Positions 1 through 11,473 of a stretch of 64,000 bases of DNA are shown in pieces. The notes under the pieces were generated by a model. The model saw nothing but the letters and a program-made list of their open reading frames with translations, was not told the DNA's origin and ran no database searches. Position numbers and translations under genes: made by a program. The stretch is from Nageia nagi. Taxonomy: Eukaryota > Pinophyta. The stretch spans positions 198,276,001-198,340,000 of the forward strand of contig JBITNC010000001.1 of NCBI GenBank assembly GCA_050084985.1, given 5' to 3'. Position 1 is the stretch's first letter. Each line of letters begins with the position of its first letter.

Positions 1-1210
1 TGCATTAAATATGAACTCCCCCCACTTTAGGTTACTATGAGTTAAAAAAATGGGAGTATGGTTGGTTATGTAGGACCATAGAGTTGCCAAGTGTAGGGAT
101 GTAGGACTTATGGAGCAAAAAACTAGTAGCATAGTGGTACAGGTTGTAGTGCAATAGGTCAAAAGGGCTAAAAAGGGGGCTATAGTGCAAGCAAAAGAGG
201 GTCAAGAGGAGGGAGGTTGGGTTGAGGGCTAAGCTTGGGCCATGATGAATGGGTTGCAAGGGACCTGAGTTTAACGTTCATGAGGGCCCCTCCCTTTTTA
301 ATGCATGTAGTCTTGATTTTATAAAGAGGAGGGGTAGGGGAGCAAAGGAGGTGGGAACATACCCTCTTCAACTTGTGTTGTGTAAACTAGCTATGCAGGA
401 GAAGATAAAGCGATGAAAAAAAAAAGATAGAGCACAAGAATACGAGTGGTGAAGAGGAGGCCAAAAATGATTGACTGAATGTGGTAGGTAGCTAAGGCTA
501 AGTGCACTAAGGTTGACAAAGGGGCAAAGATACCAAAAAAATTAAAAGAAAATTTGCAAAGTGAGAGCCAATTTTCTAGTGGCACTGCTACTAAACCACC
601 ACAAGGGGAGGAGTGGTAGTGACCACCTCCTTCTTCTTCCTTTAAAAAAAAATTGATTGTAATTAAAAAAATTCAAAAAGAAATCATTATTTTTAAATCT
701 CTTTTGAAATAAAATACCCTTAGAACTTTTCAAAGATTTTTTTTTACAATCCCAAACTTCATTTGAGAAATACTATCTTAGATATTTAAATCTATTTTGA
801 AATAAAATACCATCTTAGTATACAAAACTTTTGTAATATTACACAAAAAAATTGCAAGTAACAATTTTTTTTTGCAATTTTGTTAGCTATATTTAAAAAT
901 TAAAAAAAAAGAGTTATAGCAATATATATAGAGAAATTTTTGTAAACAAAAATTGCAACTAACATAGAAAATGTTAGTATAAATAATAATTGCATTATAT
1001 TGCTATTTAAAAACATATTTTGCAAAAACATAAACTAGCACATAACATATATATTAGTTTTATAAATCAATAATCTAAAAAATAACCAAGAAGGAAGGAA
1101 TTTATATATTCTCTTGAGTTTACTTCAACAAGACCTTAAAATTGAAGGAAGAAGACTTCCAAGTTGAATGAATAAGATCTCCAAAATGTTGAAGAGGAAC
1201 ATTCAAACTT
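1..1210 (-). mobile_element. C0: leader of a minus-strand Ty1/copia element, cut by the window edge
   Basis: This lies inside the element whose 5' LTR is 1225-1729. On the minus strand the first bases after the PBS resemble the start of the C2 leader (both have a TTTTAAGGTCTTG stretch). From about 700 down to 1 the DNA is clearly less AT-rich than its surroundings and is built of C/T-rich and G/A-rich runs. I could not match its short open frames to any family. It occupies the same leader position as the captured gene pieces in C2 and C3, so it may be cargo too. The rest of the element is outside the window. Confidence 0.7.
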
Positions 1211-1222
1211 GCTTTGATACCA
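1211..1222 (-). promoter_or_regulatory. Primer binding site of C0
   Basis: Minus-strand TGGTATCAAAGC, one mismatch from TGGTATCAGAGC, the complement of the plant initiator tRNA-Met 3' end. It lies two bases inside the LTR, the same spacing as in C1-C3. Confidence 0.85.
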
Positions 1223-1224
1223 AA

Positions 1225-1729
1225 TGAATGGATTGAACCTTTAAGAATACAATCCTAACTACCAATATCTCTTGAAAGCTCACTCAATCAATAATATACT
1301 AAAACATAAGTCAATCTAACAAAGTGGATCAAGATATAAAGTGGTTCCTCCAATTAGGAGTACATCCACTAACAAGATCTTACTTCATTCACAAAGAAAA
1401 ATCTCTTACAATACTTCTAACTTCATCTCCTAAACACTATCTTAGAGCATAACTTTGCTTCGCAAATTGGTGAGTGATCACAAATAGGGAGCTTTCTATC
1501 TATAGGCCAAAATACCCCTTTGGATCAACCTTTTAACCATTGTACAAATGCATGATATGCTACTCCTTTTTACCCAAGGGAGGACATGCTCATGATATGG
1601 AGTGTAGGATAAGTAACATTATCATATTCATTTAAATACTTAAGGTATATAGTGATACCATTAAGTATTAGTAAATTTACAAAGAGTAACATTACAAAAA
1701 CTTACAATAATGCATTATACATTCCAACA
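1225..1729 (-). repeat. 5' LTR of copia element C0
   Basis: On the minus strand it starts TGTTGGAATGTATAATGC and ends TTCA, like the LTRs of C1, and aligns with them along its length (505 bp against 503 and 506). A TATA-like TATAGATA lies at 1497-1504 in minus orientation; C1-C3 have TATAAATA there. The PBS follows on the low-coordinate side, so this is the 5' LTR of a minus-strand element. The partner LTR is outside the window, so the target duplication cannot be checked. Confidence 0.88.
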
Positions 1730-2340
1730 TTGCTTTGTTATTTTGTTTAAAATTTTCTTGTATAAGTAGTAGAATCGTATTTGATCAAATTTTATTAAAA
1801 AATAATAGATCCTAACACATTCTTCTTCTTTTTTTAGCTATGGTACATTGATGCACAACATATAAATATCATGTGATGTCACACAATGATTCTTAGCAAT
1901 GAAGTCCAATATCAAGATCACTCATTCAATTATCATAAAAATGAGATCAAATCTAAGTATGAATGTGAAAGTATGAAGTAAATGATAGAAATAGGGCATC
2001 AAATCTAGACTTGATAGGTGGTGATAGGAATCATCAATCATATTCAATAATGGAGATTACATTTAATATATGTAGTGTGTTATATCAAGGTCTAAATTTT
2101 GATGTTATATCTCTCAACCAAACCTTTTTTCTTTTATTGGTAGGTTTCATCCTTTGGATAAGATGCCTTGCTAAGTGCTCCTTGTACCTTGCACCACAAT
2201 AAAGAGAAAGGTGTGTGAGAACCAAATTGGATCAATCAATAGAATAATTCATCAAACATCATAGTAAATCAAATAAATAAATAATTTAATTTATATACCT
2301 AAAATATAATTTTTAATAAATTAAAAATAAAATTTTGCTA

Positions 2341-2949
2341 TCTATAAATGTCCTCCTTTGGATATATGTTGGTGGAACAATACACATAATCCAAAGGGAA
2401 AAAATATATAATAGAAAAAGAATACTCCCTTGAATAATCAATTGTAGCTCAAGATATATCATATATAATTATCATCATATAATCAAATAATCAACAAGTG
2501 TTTATGAGTCCAAGAATAAATGGATTCAATTATTTATAATCCTAATCATTAATGGGAATTTATTTCTTATAAATCCAAATAAAAATGGAATTCAATTGCT
2601 TATGACCCTAACCAAGAAAGGGATTTGATCGCTTATAACCCCAAGCATGAAAGAAAAAGACTAAGATGCTTAATGCCTCAAGCAACAAAGGGATACATCA
2701 TCATGAATTCTTAATTAAGTATAAATTTATTATCAATGAATAATTTTAAGTTAAATAAATTACAAAGATAGAGTACAAGAAAACATACTTATACTTAACT
2801 TTTGTAAGTACCATATAGAATATCTTTAAATAGTCATACCAAAATCAAAATGGTAGATGCCAAGATTTACCTATATGATTAGATATATTTTCTCTTATAT
2901 ATATATTTCATATACCATCTTAGTAATAGGAACCAAATTTCTATTTAAA
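2341..2949. other. AT-rich stretch inside G1, nothing recognised
   Basis: It contains a loose repetition of a 'ggattcaattGcttataa' type phrase at about 2515-2680. I see no open frame of note and no RNA gene. Confidence 0.4.
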
Positions 2950-4421
2950 ATATGAACAAGCTCAAAGGGTTTTTCATCATCTTTAATAGTAATAGTTTGT
3001 ACTTCATGCTCAAATTTCATGCTCCTATGTAAAGTAGATGAAATAACCTTCATATGATGAAGTCAAGGTCTTCCTAACAACAAATTGTATGTGAGATTAT
3101 CTTGGAACACATAATATTAAATATTATTATTTTAGACCCTATCTCAATTAATAATGTAATCACTCTCATACAATGGTTTTCAACACTATCAAACCCTTGA
3201 ATTCTTATACTAGTTTTCTTGATTTGAATTAGTGCTTAAGGAAACTTTTTCTAGAAAGCTAATGAGCATATATTAATATTTGTTTTTGTATCTACTAACA
3301 TCCATTTTATTAGATTTTTAAATATATTAATCTTTATATACAATGTCAGATATTTCTCCACTACATCCTTATAAGGAATTTGATCATCTTCAAAACTAAT
3401 CATATTTAATTGAGGACTATATTAATATGATTTTGAAAATATGTTAGTAGAGACATTGCCATATACTTGAGTATTATTTAAATCATATTTATGATCTTGA
3501 GAATTTTTCAATAACTCAAACAAGCCTATATTTTCAAGAGTACTCTGAATTTAATCTTCAATGTTAAACATTCAAGTGTCTTTAGGCAACTTCTATCTCT
3601 AACCAATGTTAGGATGAACTGAAACTTTAGATCTCCCATGTTGTGCTATGTTGTATAGATCCTCTATAAAAATGATATTCATATATCCCTTAGCTATATT
3701 TTAGGTATATTATTTTTATTCTACTTATGTTACCTTATCTTCATCTAGTAATTTATAGAGTTTCTTTCTTAGGATAGTGCAAGTATTGGTCTTATGTCTA
3801 TGAACTCTATGATACAAATAATACTAGGACTAAAAATCATACCTATCAAGATTATGATCATTCTCTCCTAAATTTTTTCTTAGATTTTGAATGGATCAAA
3901 CCTTTTTTTGCACAATCTCTAAACATTATAAACAGATCCACCGATAGCTTCAATCTACTATCTCTTATAGATAATCGAGTTGGTTTTGGATTTTCTTTAG
4001 GTTGATCAATTATATTAACTTAGTTATCTTCTCTATTTGGAAAGATATTTTTTATATCCTTGGAAGCAACTCCATACTTCAAGGATTTAATCTCTACCAT
4101 TAGCTTCTATTTGTAAAGCAACTTATAGGTCATATCCAAAAATAGTAGATCTATGTAATCAATACCTTATTGCTTCAAGGTAGGGATGATGTTATCTATA
4201 AACATCAAAGTGGCATACTTATCTTCAATTGTTAATTCAATCATGATCCAAAGATTTTGAGACCTTGTTATAAAGTTATCATACCATTCACCATGCCCTT
4301 ATTTTGTGGCATATAAATCTTCCCATGGAGAGGAAGCCCCACTTCCATTACTAGTATCACCTTTATCTTTTGGTGCTTTACCATTCATGAAATCTTTAAA
4401 TGGTCCAAACATAGCTTTCAT
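2950..4421 (-). pseudogene. Ty3/gypsy gag-protease remnant (G1)
   Basis: Read on the minus strand, the probable start is an ATG at 4421 (M-K-A-M-F...), followed by a Gly/Ser-rich stretch ending SSPWEDL. A zinc-knuckle-like segment at about 3822-3737 (YHRVHRHKTNTC then a Lys/Leu-rich helix) matches the C/H-rich motif seen in plant gypsy gag. At 3089-3054 the frame reads YNLLLGRP followed by a stop in place of Trp and then LHH. This is the conserved 'YN.LLGRPW+H' segment downstream of plant gypsy retropepsins, followed by S-T-L-H and a +KFE stretch. Stops and frameshifts are frequent throughout. The family call is firm; lineage is not determined. The second copy (62570-62885) keeps the same gag start. 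Confidence 0.72.
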
Positions 4422-5394
4422 CTAAGAAAGATCCATTTTTGAAACACTTGAATTATAATATCAATCATATCCAAAAATATTAGGATTTTTAGCACAACTA
4501 ATGAAAAATAAGTTATGATATAAAAGATTTGAGTTCATCAATTTATTGATACTAAAAATTGAATTTACTCAATTAATTTAATACTAGTTATAATAAGTAA
4601 TAATGCTAATTAAAGCACTAAAAGAGATAAGTAAAATACAATAGATCTAGCTCTTGACCTAATTAAATTTAAATTCATATAACTACAAACTTATTTTTTA
4701 CATATTTCATGTTGATCATAGCCAAGATTTGGTCTTAACAAGATCTAGATAACTCACTCTTGGAATTCAAACCTCTTCTTCTACTAAGTGTGGTGTGTTG
4801 ATGTACTATGGTGCATTGATGTATAGTGTTATAAGTACATCAATGTACAATTATCCTTCCTCAAATCCTTCAATTTGCATGCATTGTAAAGGTTTTCTAC
4901 CAAGTTTATCAGACCTAACTACAATATAGGAAATAAGGAATGTACTAAGAAACAAGGATATATATATCTAGACTCGATAGGTGGCATCAAGAGATACCAA
5001 GTAAATTATGCCCACAAGTAATCCCTAGTAGTGTATAGATGAGAGGTTCCTCCCTTGATGAATAAACCTTCTTAGCTAGCCCTCCTTGGACCTATCATCA
5101 AAAGAATAGAAAGGAATGAAATTGCACTTTAGTCCACAAATATAGAAAAAATTCTTAGATACCTAAAATATGATTTTTAATTAAATAAAAATTAGATTTA
5201 TGTGCTAATACCTATTATGGAGATTGGTACTATTGTTATAGATAGCTATAAATTATTATATATAATTATAAATTCTTGTTGTCTAATATATTTTCTCCAA
5301 CAAAAATATTATATTGATTTTTTAATTATTATAACACTCTTGATTTACTCATCAATGATTGATTAGGAATTCTAAAACTTATAGATAATAAGAT
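4422..5394 (-). repeat. 5' leader and LTR remnant of G1
   Basis: This is the upstream side of the minus-strand gag. It aligns with 62886-63950 through many shared stretches, for example the 'agctagc..tccttggacctatcatcaaaa' blocks at about 5075 and 63580. It holds no convincing coding sequence. Confidence 0.55.
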
Positions 5395-5525
5395 AAAGGG
5401 AAACTTATGAAAATACCCCTATACATCATGAAATCACAAAAAATATCCCTAAATATTTAAAAATTACAAAAATACCCTTAATTTTTTTCAAAATTATGGG
5501 AATACCCCTAAATAATTACTACCAA
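5395..5525 (-). repeat. Terminal-type repeat, inverted relative to 39140-39255
   Basis: A run of 'aaaaatacCCcta'-type units. Its reverse complement matches 39140-39255 closely, and 63950-64000 carries a third copy in the same orientation as this one. It probably marks the outer end of the G1-type LTR. Confidence 0.6.
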
Positions 5526-5539
5526 TTTGTTATTACCAC

Positions 5540-6430
5540 ATTCTTCCCTCCCACATTTTCTTGCTCTCTTTCATTACCACAACAAAAATAGGTACTCCCA
5601 CACTTGCACTCTTTCCATTACCACCTCATGACCTTGTAAGCACCTCAAAATTACCTCTTACCCCTAATAATTTTTCATATTAGCACTTTCTCTTAATTAA
5701 TCCATTATAGCATTTTTAACCTTGTATGTTGGGCCCTAGATCGATATACTGGTTACCCTAGATGCTTGACCAGTTAGCTTCCTAACTAGCCAACTAACTA
5801 GGTAAACCAGCCTACCAATTCGATGTTATATCTATAAAGATCAATTTTAAATCCATTTTCTCTCTCTTTCTCATTTGAATCCACTCCATGATCATTACCA
5901 GCCTTCCTCTCTCACACAATCAAAGCCTTAAGCAAGATCCCAAGCCATAACCACCCATAACACTTCCCATAACATGTTTTAAGCTTTCTTATAGGTGTTG
6001 AAGAGCATTAGAGCTATCTTAGAGCAATTTAAGTACTTGTATCCTTTATTTATAACATTTATTATATTTTTGTGAGCATGTAGCATGATCTTAAGCTAGA
6101 TTAATTATATTTTAGTCTTCTTTTATCATTTTATCATTGTATTAGCATAACATGAGGATATCATATTGCATTGTAGGAATTTATTTTCTTGCTAACACCC
6201 ATTTGATTATGGGATAGGGGATATACATTACATAAAGGAAGTTTAACACCTCTCTTTAAGAACACTCTAGGGTATTAAGGGACTAGAGTGTTGAGATTCC
6301 CTCTAACATTTGCTTGCTTGTAGGTCTAGAAATCAAGAGAACATTTCTCCATCATTTTATCATAAGATAAACTCTAGTAATAACATGGTCATGCAACCTT
6401 GATCCCTCCATTTTTTGGATAAGGTCACCA
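5540..6430 (+). repeat. 3' part of a long gypsy LTR (G2 type), left copy
   Basis: 5640-6420 aligns along its length with 37970-38750, by eye roughly four matches in five. Shared landmarks are a TATA-like 'atctataaag' (about 5830), a C/T-rich stretch, 'gatcccaagccataacca' and 'cccatttgattatggga'. Just after the block both copies have a TTTGG-containing stretch where a PBS would be expected. The upstream part of the LTR, present at 18041 and 35457, is missing here. Confidence 0.65.
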
Positions 6431-7914
6431 AATTTGGATGCCCATATATTGAAAATAATGGTGGGAACTCCCTTAGTCATTTGAGTATCAAGTTGGAGGA
6501 GTTTTCTTAACCTTTGTCTTTTGATGGGTGTTCATTTTTGTCCCTTTCTCCCACTTTTTTTTGGTCATTTCCTATTGCTAAAATATGTTGATTCTTTCAA
6601 GGAATCATATTGGATGTGTTTGGAATTGGATTTTGAAGGTTTGAATTCCTCATCACCATCCAATCACTAGCTAGTATTTAGCATACTGATTTGTAGATTC
6701 TAGCTAACCTTCAGTAGATTGGTTAGTCCATTACTCGCTCAAGAGCCCATCGATTAGCCCAGAAATGATCATCTACATTGTCAAATTGCCCACCATTAGT
6801 CAATCAATATGAAGGAGACCGATCTATCTTAGTTAATTGGTTTTCAATAAATTAGTCTATCTTTATCAACCAAACTTGTGGATATCGATTGACTCTATTT
6901 TAGGGTCTTAATTTTTTTAGCTAGGCTTAGATCATTTTTTAATCATTTTATCAGTAGTGTTGGACCTATAACTAGGTGGAATAAGTCCATTGCTAGCATT
7001 TTGAACTTGGTTTATAATCATATTATTTTATTTTTACATTTTTATACTTTATTTTAAAAATATTTGGGTATCATTATGACTGGTTAGCCCACTATTTAAT
7101 TGGTCCACTAGTTGGTATTGCTAATTGGTCTACAATATACTAGTTAGGATCAAAGCTTGTAAAATAGGTATTGCATGTGTTGGGATCTTGGAGTGGGAGC
7201 CCCCCAAGCTTGCATCCCACTTTTATCATGCTTTAGATTAGATTTATTTGTTATTTTCATCCTAGGCATTTATTTTTTTCTTTTGCATTAGTGAAAGATA
7301 TCATGCTTGGGTGGGAGTTGCTTATTGTATCTTATGAAAGGTGTAATTTATAGTTTGCATCTATTTAGTTGCATATCATTGGTTAATTAACTTTGAATCT
7401 TTAATCACATGAGCCTAGGATTTTTCCAAGCATGTGGATTTTGTCACCATAGTTTTACCTACACTTGGAGGTTGTTACCAAGGTGGGATACTTGAGTTTG
7501 AACCCTTAAACATTTCATCCCCTTAGAGATTGAGCTTTTAACCAAAAATACTTGACTAGATCAATCCTTAGGAAAACTAATCAAGATGTCAATTAACCAT
7601 AAAATCAATCATTATTAATCAATATAATACTCAAATTGAACAAAAATTAATTAGATTAAGATAATCACCATTGATATCTTAATCATCATTACATATAATC
7701 ATATAGGAATTGCTATCTTATCATATGGGATGTTTATGAATTAACTTTGCATACACTAAATCAAGAGCATAACAAAACTTTAGGCTTGGTGTTTATTTGA
7801 TTATCTTGTTTGGCACCTTTGGGACATTTATATTTAGCAACACTGTTGCTCTTTCCAATTTTTCCTTTCTTTTTAAGATTAATTAATCCTTTAGAATTTT
7901 ATAGGGAGCCTTAT
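6431..7914 (+). other. Leader region of gypsy G2, no gene seen
   Basis: AT-rich DNA between the LTR remnant and the gag remnant. It contains scattered 'ttggttag/ctaaccaa' phrases but no open frame that I can assign. Confidence 0.45.
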
Positions 7915-9960
7915 ATGAATGTGGTAGCCACCCCTAGGTATAATCAACTAGATCAAGATCGATAACCACCATATCAAACCCTTATTTCTAGGCTAATCAC
8001 ACCTCAATATAATGTTTTAACCCATTCTCATCAATCCCCTCATCCTTCTTTTCCTCATGCCACTATGCCTCTTGGTTCCCAATTAGCTAGTGAAATCAAG
8101 TCTTATCCCATATTTCAAAACCTCACTCAAGCTATAAAAAATTAATTTGTTGATGATCCCATTGTGCAAGAAACCTTGAGATTACTTTTTGAGAAATTTA
8201 CCCTTTAGTAATATCATAATAAAAGCATGCCCCCATATTCTTATCTTCAAAATGTGATTTATCATTATGATCCTTCATACCATGATCCTCAGCCTTCTTT
8301 TGTTAATTATTCACCACTTATTTCTACAACCCAAATCACATTTCAATGTTTGCAAAAAATGGTATCACCATGAGACCTAACCATATCAATCATAATCATG
8401 GACCAACATCTCATAATCACATTCAACAAGCTAGACTTCCTAGTCCACCAAAACCCCTTATTTTCTAATCAAATACTTTGAACACACCAAGTGAAATTGC
8501 ATCACATGGTTTAGGGATACATCATAATCTTCCTCCCTTTAGAGTCCCAAATCAAAATCAAAATCAATCAACATGAGTTACCAATGTTGGTCAAATTAAT
8601 ACTTCCTATCAAGTAAGCCAACCAAATCAAAATCAAGTCCAAGGCAACTTTCAATAAATAGGTTCTCAAGGTATCATGAATCAAGTTTATCAAAATGTGA
8701 GTCAACATCCTCCCTTTCAACATGTGAATCAACCATCGTATCAAATTCAAGGATACATCAACCAAATGAATCATCCTCAAAGTCAAGCATATGTGCCTCA
8801 AAGTTAATTTATCTCCAATCCAACATGGAATCAACTATTGGGATAAATCATGCAACAAGACTATCAACCAACCTATGAAGTGTAAGGCATGGAAACCCAA
8901 TAAAATTCAATGATTCATGATGATATCTTGAAGATATCACAAGATATAGAATCAAGTATCAATAATCAAAGAAAAAATAACTTATCTTATCAATCAATTT
9001 GTAATGAACCTATCAACCCATGGTTCTAATCAACCAATTTTCCTACAAGTTTGAAGTTCCTTAAATAGAAAAATTCAAAGGGAAGGAAGACCCAAGAGAA
9101 AAATTTGAGGCAATTTAAGTATTCCTACTATCTTATAATCAATAATGATTTCCTCATGCTAAGTATATTTCCAATAATATTAGTGGTACTAGCTTTGAAT
9201 TGGTATAACAACTTGCCCCAACATAACATCTATTCTCTCAAGCAACTAGCCAATCTTTTCTTGTACCATTTTGCCGTCAAGGAAAAGATCTTCTATCATG
9301 AACTTAATAAGAATATTACAATATGATTATGAGTCTATCAATGATTATGTTATGAGATGGAGAGTGATTGTAACCAATTTACCATATACATTTCCATAAG
9401 AAGAGCTTATTAGGATCTTTAGCAAGAGTTGTAACATACAAATATCTTCTATATTGCAAATACAATAATACAAATATTTTGAGGTTGCATTATCATAATA
9501 AAAGCTCATTGAGGAAGTCAAGATCTGATCAAGTGATATTAAGTTACACAAGAAAAATCATGATCAAAATAAAAAGCATAATGATAACTATCAAGCATAT
9601 CAAAAGAAACCATTAAGTCAACCATAATACAAAGTTAAACAAGGAAATTTGGATCATCAACCACTCATGCATAATTAAGAACAATCTAAAAATCAAAGGA
9701 AAAGAAGAAATTTCACTCCTTTAGGGGATTATTTATCATATATCCTACCAAAGTTATTACAAGAAAATCTTTTGATATTGCCCTAAAATCACAAAAAATT
9801 TAGAAGCATCAACAAGATCATAGTACAAAGAAAATGAGTTTTATGAGTATCATAGGCAATGTGGACACAACATCAATGGGTGCATGCAATTGAAGCATGA
9901 GATATAAGATATTATTGATAATTTTCAAGTATCAATAAGAGTACCAATCATACCACTTAA
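7915..9960 (+). pseudogene. Ty3/gypsy gag remnant (G2)
   Basis: The likely start is the ATG at 7915. The N-terminal half is rich in Pro, Gln, Asn and His. The gag core is at about 9105-9320, where the frame reads ALNWYNNLPQHNIYSLKQLA followed by NLF..HF. This is the 'A..WY..LP..SI.S+..L...F...F' signature of the plant retrotransposon gag domain. A zinc-knuckle-like YHRQCGHNINGCMQLKHEI lies at about 9840-9900. Several stops and frame changes break it. Pol should follow but is absent; after about 10000 the DNA is low-complexity and C1 is inserted. Confidence 0.75.
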
Positions 9961-10956
9961 TCAATATTTGGGGATTTTCAACAATCATTTGCCTAATCAT
10001 TATCAAGGAGAAGCATCAATATCATATGAACACAATTATCATGAGGTTGGACCCCCATCTTGTTATAGTAGCTTTGTTAATTAAGATGTTGAACATGGAC
10101 ACTATCCTTATATTCTTATCACCATCATCATTTGTGCTTAGTTCTATCATATCTTATCATCTAAACATCATCACTCAAGTGTTGATCATCAAGCATGCCT
10201 TATAATCTTGATATATTGGAAGTCAATACTAGATCCTACTCCTCCTTTGTGGTCATCTAATAGTGGAGACTTCAGGGTAGGAAAATATTCTCTCATCTCC
10301 CACCATCAACATGTATTTATCTTTGTCATAACTTGATGATAGAACTAACATTATATATTTCTCATGTGACTTGCATATTCATCACATTATCATATAATCA
10401 TTCATCATGTCACCTTATGTCATCCTCTATCATATTATCATTATCATCATAATCATCATCATTAATTATCTCTATCATCATCATTCTATCATCTTTATCT
10501 TTAGAAAACTTTCATCAAGTGTGCCTCTCATATTAACATCTTAATCATGTCATCATAAGCACATATCTTTGAGGTTTATTTTACTCAATATTGTTATCAC
10601 TTCCCATGGGCCTCATTTTTTTGATGACGATATAACCACTTGGTTCACAACCATATATTAGGTTTCCTTAAATCATTCCTTTGTGAGTGATCATGGATTG
10701 TTGACTATCATGATTTTTGAGGGAAATATATTCTTATGGAACAAGTGATAATGGCTTTTATATGGATGAATCTCTTCGCTTACTCTACCATCATCAGTTA
10801 ATCATTCAGCAAACATCATTTCATCATAATTAAACATTAATTAAAATCATATAATATCAAAATAATTTATCATATCTTTCATCAAAGAAAAATCAAGCAA
10901 ATATTTATCATCTATCAATGTCATATCTTTATCAAGTCTAATCCTTGGGCATATAT
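9961..10956 (+). repeat. Low-complexity ATC/CAT-rich region of G2
   Basis: Dense 'atcatc', 'tcatcat' and 'catat' words, strongest at 10110-10560. No coding frame is seen. It continues on the far side of C1 at 17643, where 'tatcaatcatgat' words resume. Confidence 0.6.
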
Positions 10957-11459
10957 TGTTGGAATGTATAATGCATTATTGTAAATATTTTATAATAATC
11001 ATCTTTGTAAATTCACTAATACTTAAAGGTATCATTAGATACCTTAAATATTTAAGTGAATATGATAATGTAACTTGTCCTACACTCCATGTCATGAGCA
11101 TGCCTTTTGGGGAAAAGGGTGTTACATGTCATGCCTTTGTACATTGGGTAAAAGGGTGATCCCAAGAGGGATTTTAGCTTATAAATAGAAGGATATCTTT
11201 TTGTGAACATAAACCAATTTAAGGAGTAAATTATGTTATATGATGGTGTTTAGGAGATGACGATTAGGAGATTTGTAAGAGTTCATATTTGTGAATGAAG
11301 TGAGATCTAGTTAGTGGATGTCTTCCTAGTTCAAGGAACCACTTTATATCTTGAGTTATCTTTTTGAGATTGTCTACTTTGAGTTATTTAGATGTGAGTT
11401 TGAGCTTTCATATGATATTGGTAGTTTAGAGTTGTTTAGTTTATATTGCAACTCCTTCA
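10957..11459 (+). repeat. 5' LTR of C1
   Basis: 503 bp, TGTTGG...TTCA. A TATAAATA box lies at 11180-11187. It matches the 3' LTR and the LTR of C0. Confidence 0.95.
11180..11187 (+). promoter_or_regulatory. TATA box in C1 5' LTR
   Basis: TATAAATA at the same relative place as in C2 and C3. The U3/R boundary is expected about 30 bp downstream. Confidence 0.7.
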
Positions 11460-11461
11460 TT

Positions 11462-11473
11462 TGGTATTAGAAC
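11462..11473 (+). promoter_or_regulatory. Primer binding site of C1
   Basis: TGGTATTAGAAC, two mismatches from TGGTATCAGAGC (initiator tRNA-Met type), two bases after the LTR. Confidence 0.85.

Larger units (their letters stand above)
1840..5530 (-). mobile_element. G1: decayed and deleted Ty3/gypsy element
   Basis: The minus strand carries gag and protease remnants (2950-4421), flanked by sequences that resemble each other. 1840-2340 and about 4790-5250 share a stretch around 'ctagactTGATAGGTGG' and a 'tacctaaaatataatttttaa' block, so they are taken as remnants of the 3' and 5' LTRs. Reverse transcriptase and integrase are missing, so an internal deletion has occurred. No clean ends or target duplication could be fixed. 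The right part (about 4100-5530) has a diverged direct copy at 62570-64000. Confidence 0.65.

Noticed and set aside
9961-10560. A CRISPR-like or satellite array of ATC units
   Set aside because: No regular period or spacer structure, only low-complexity 'atcatc' words.
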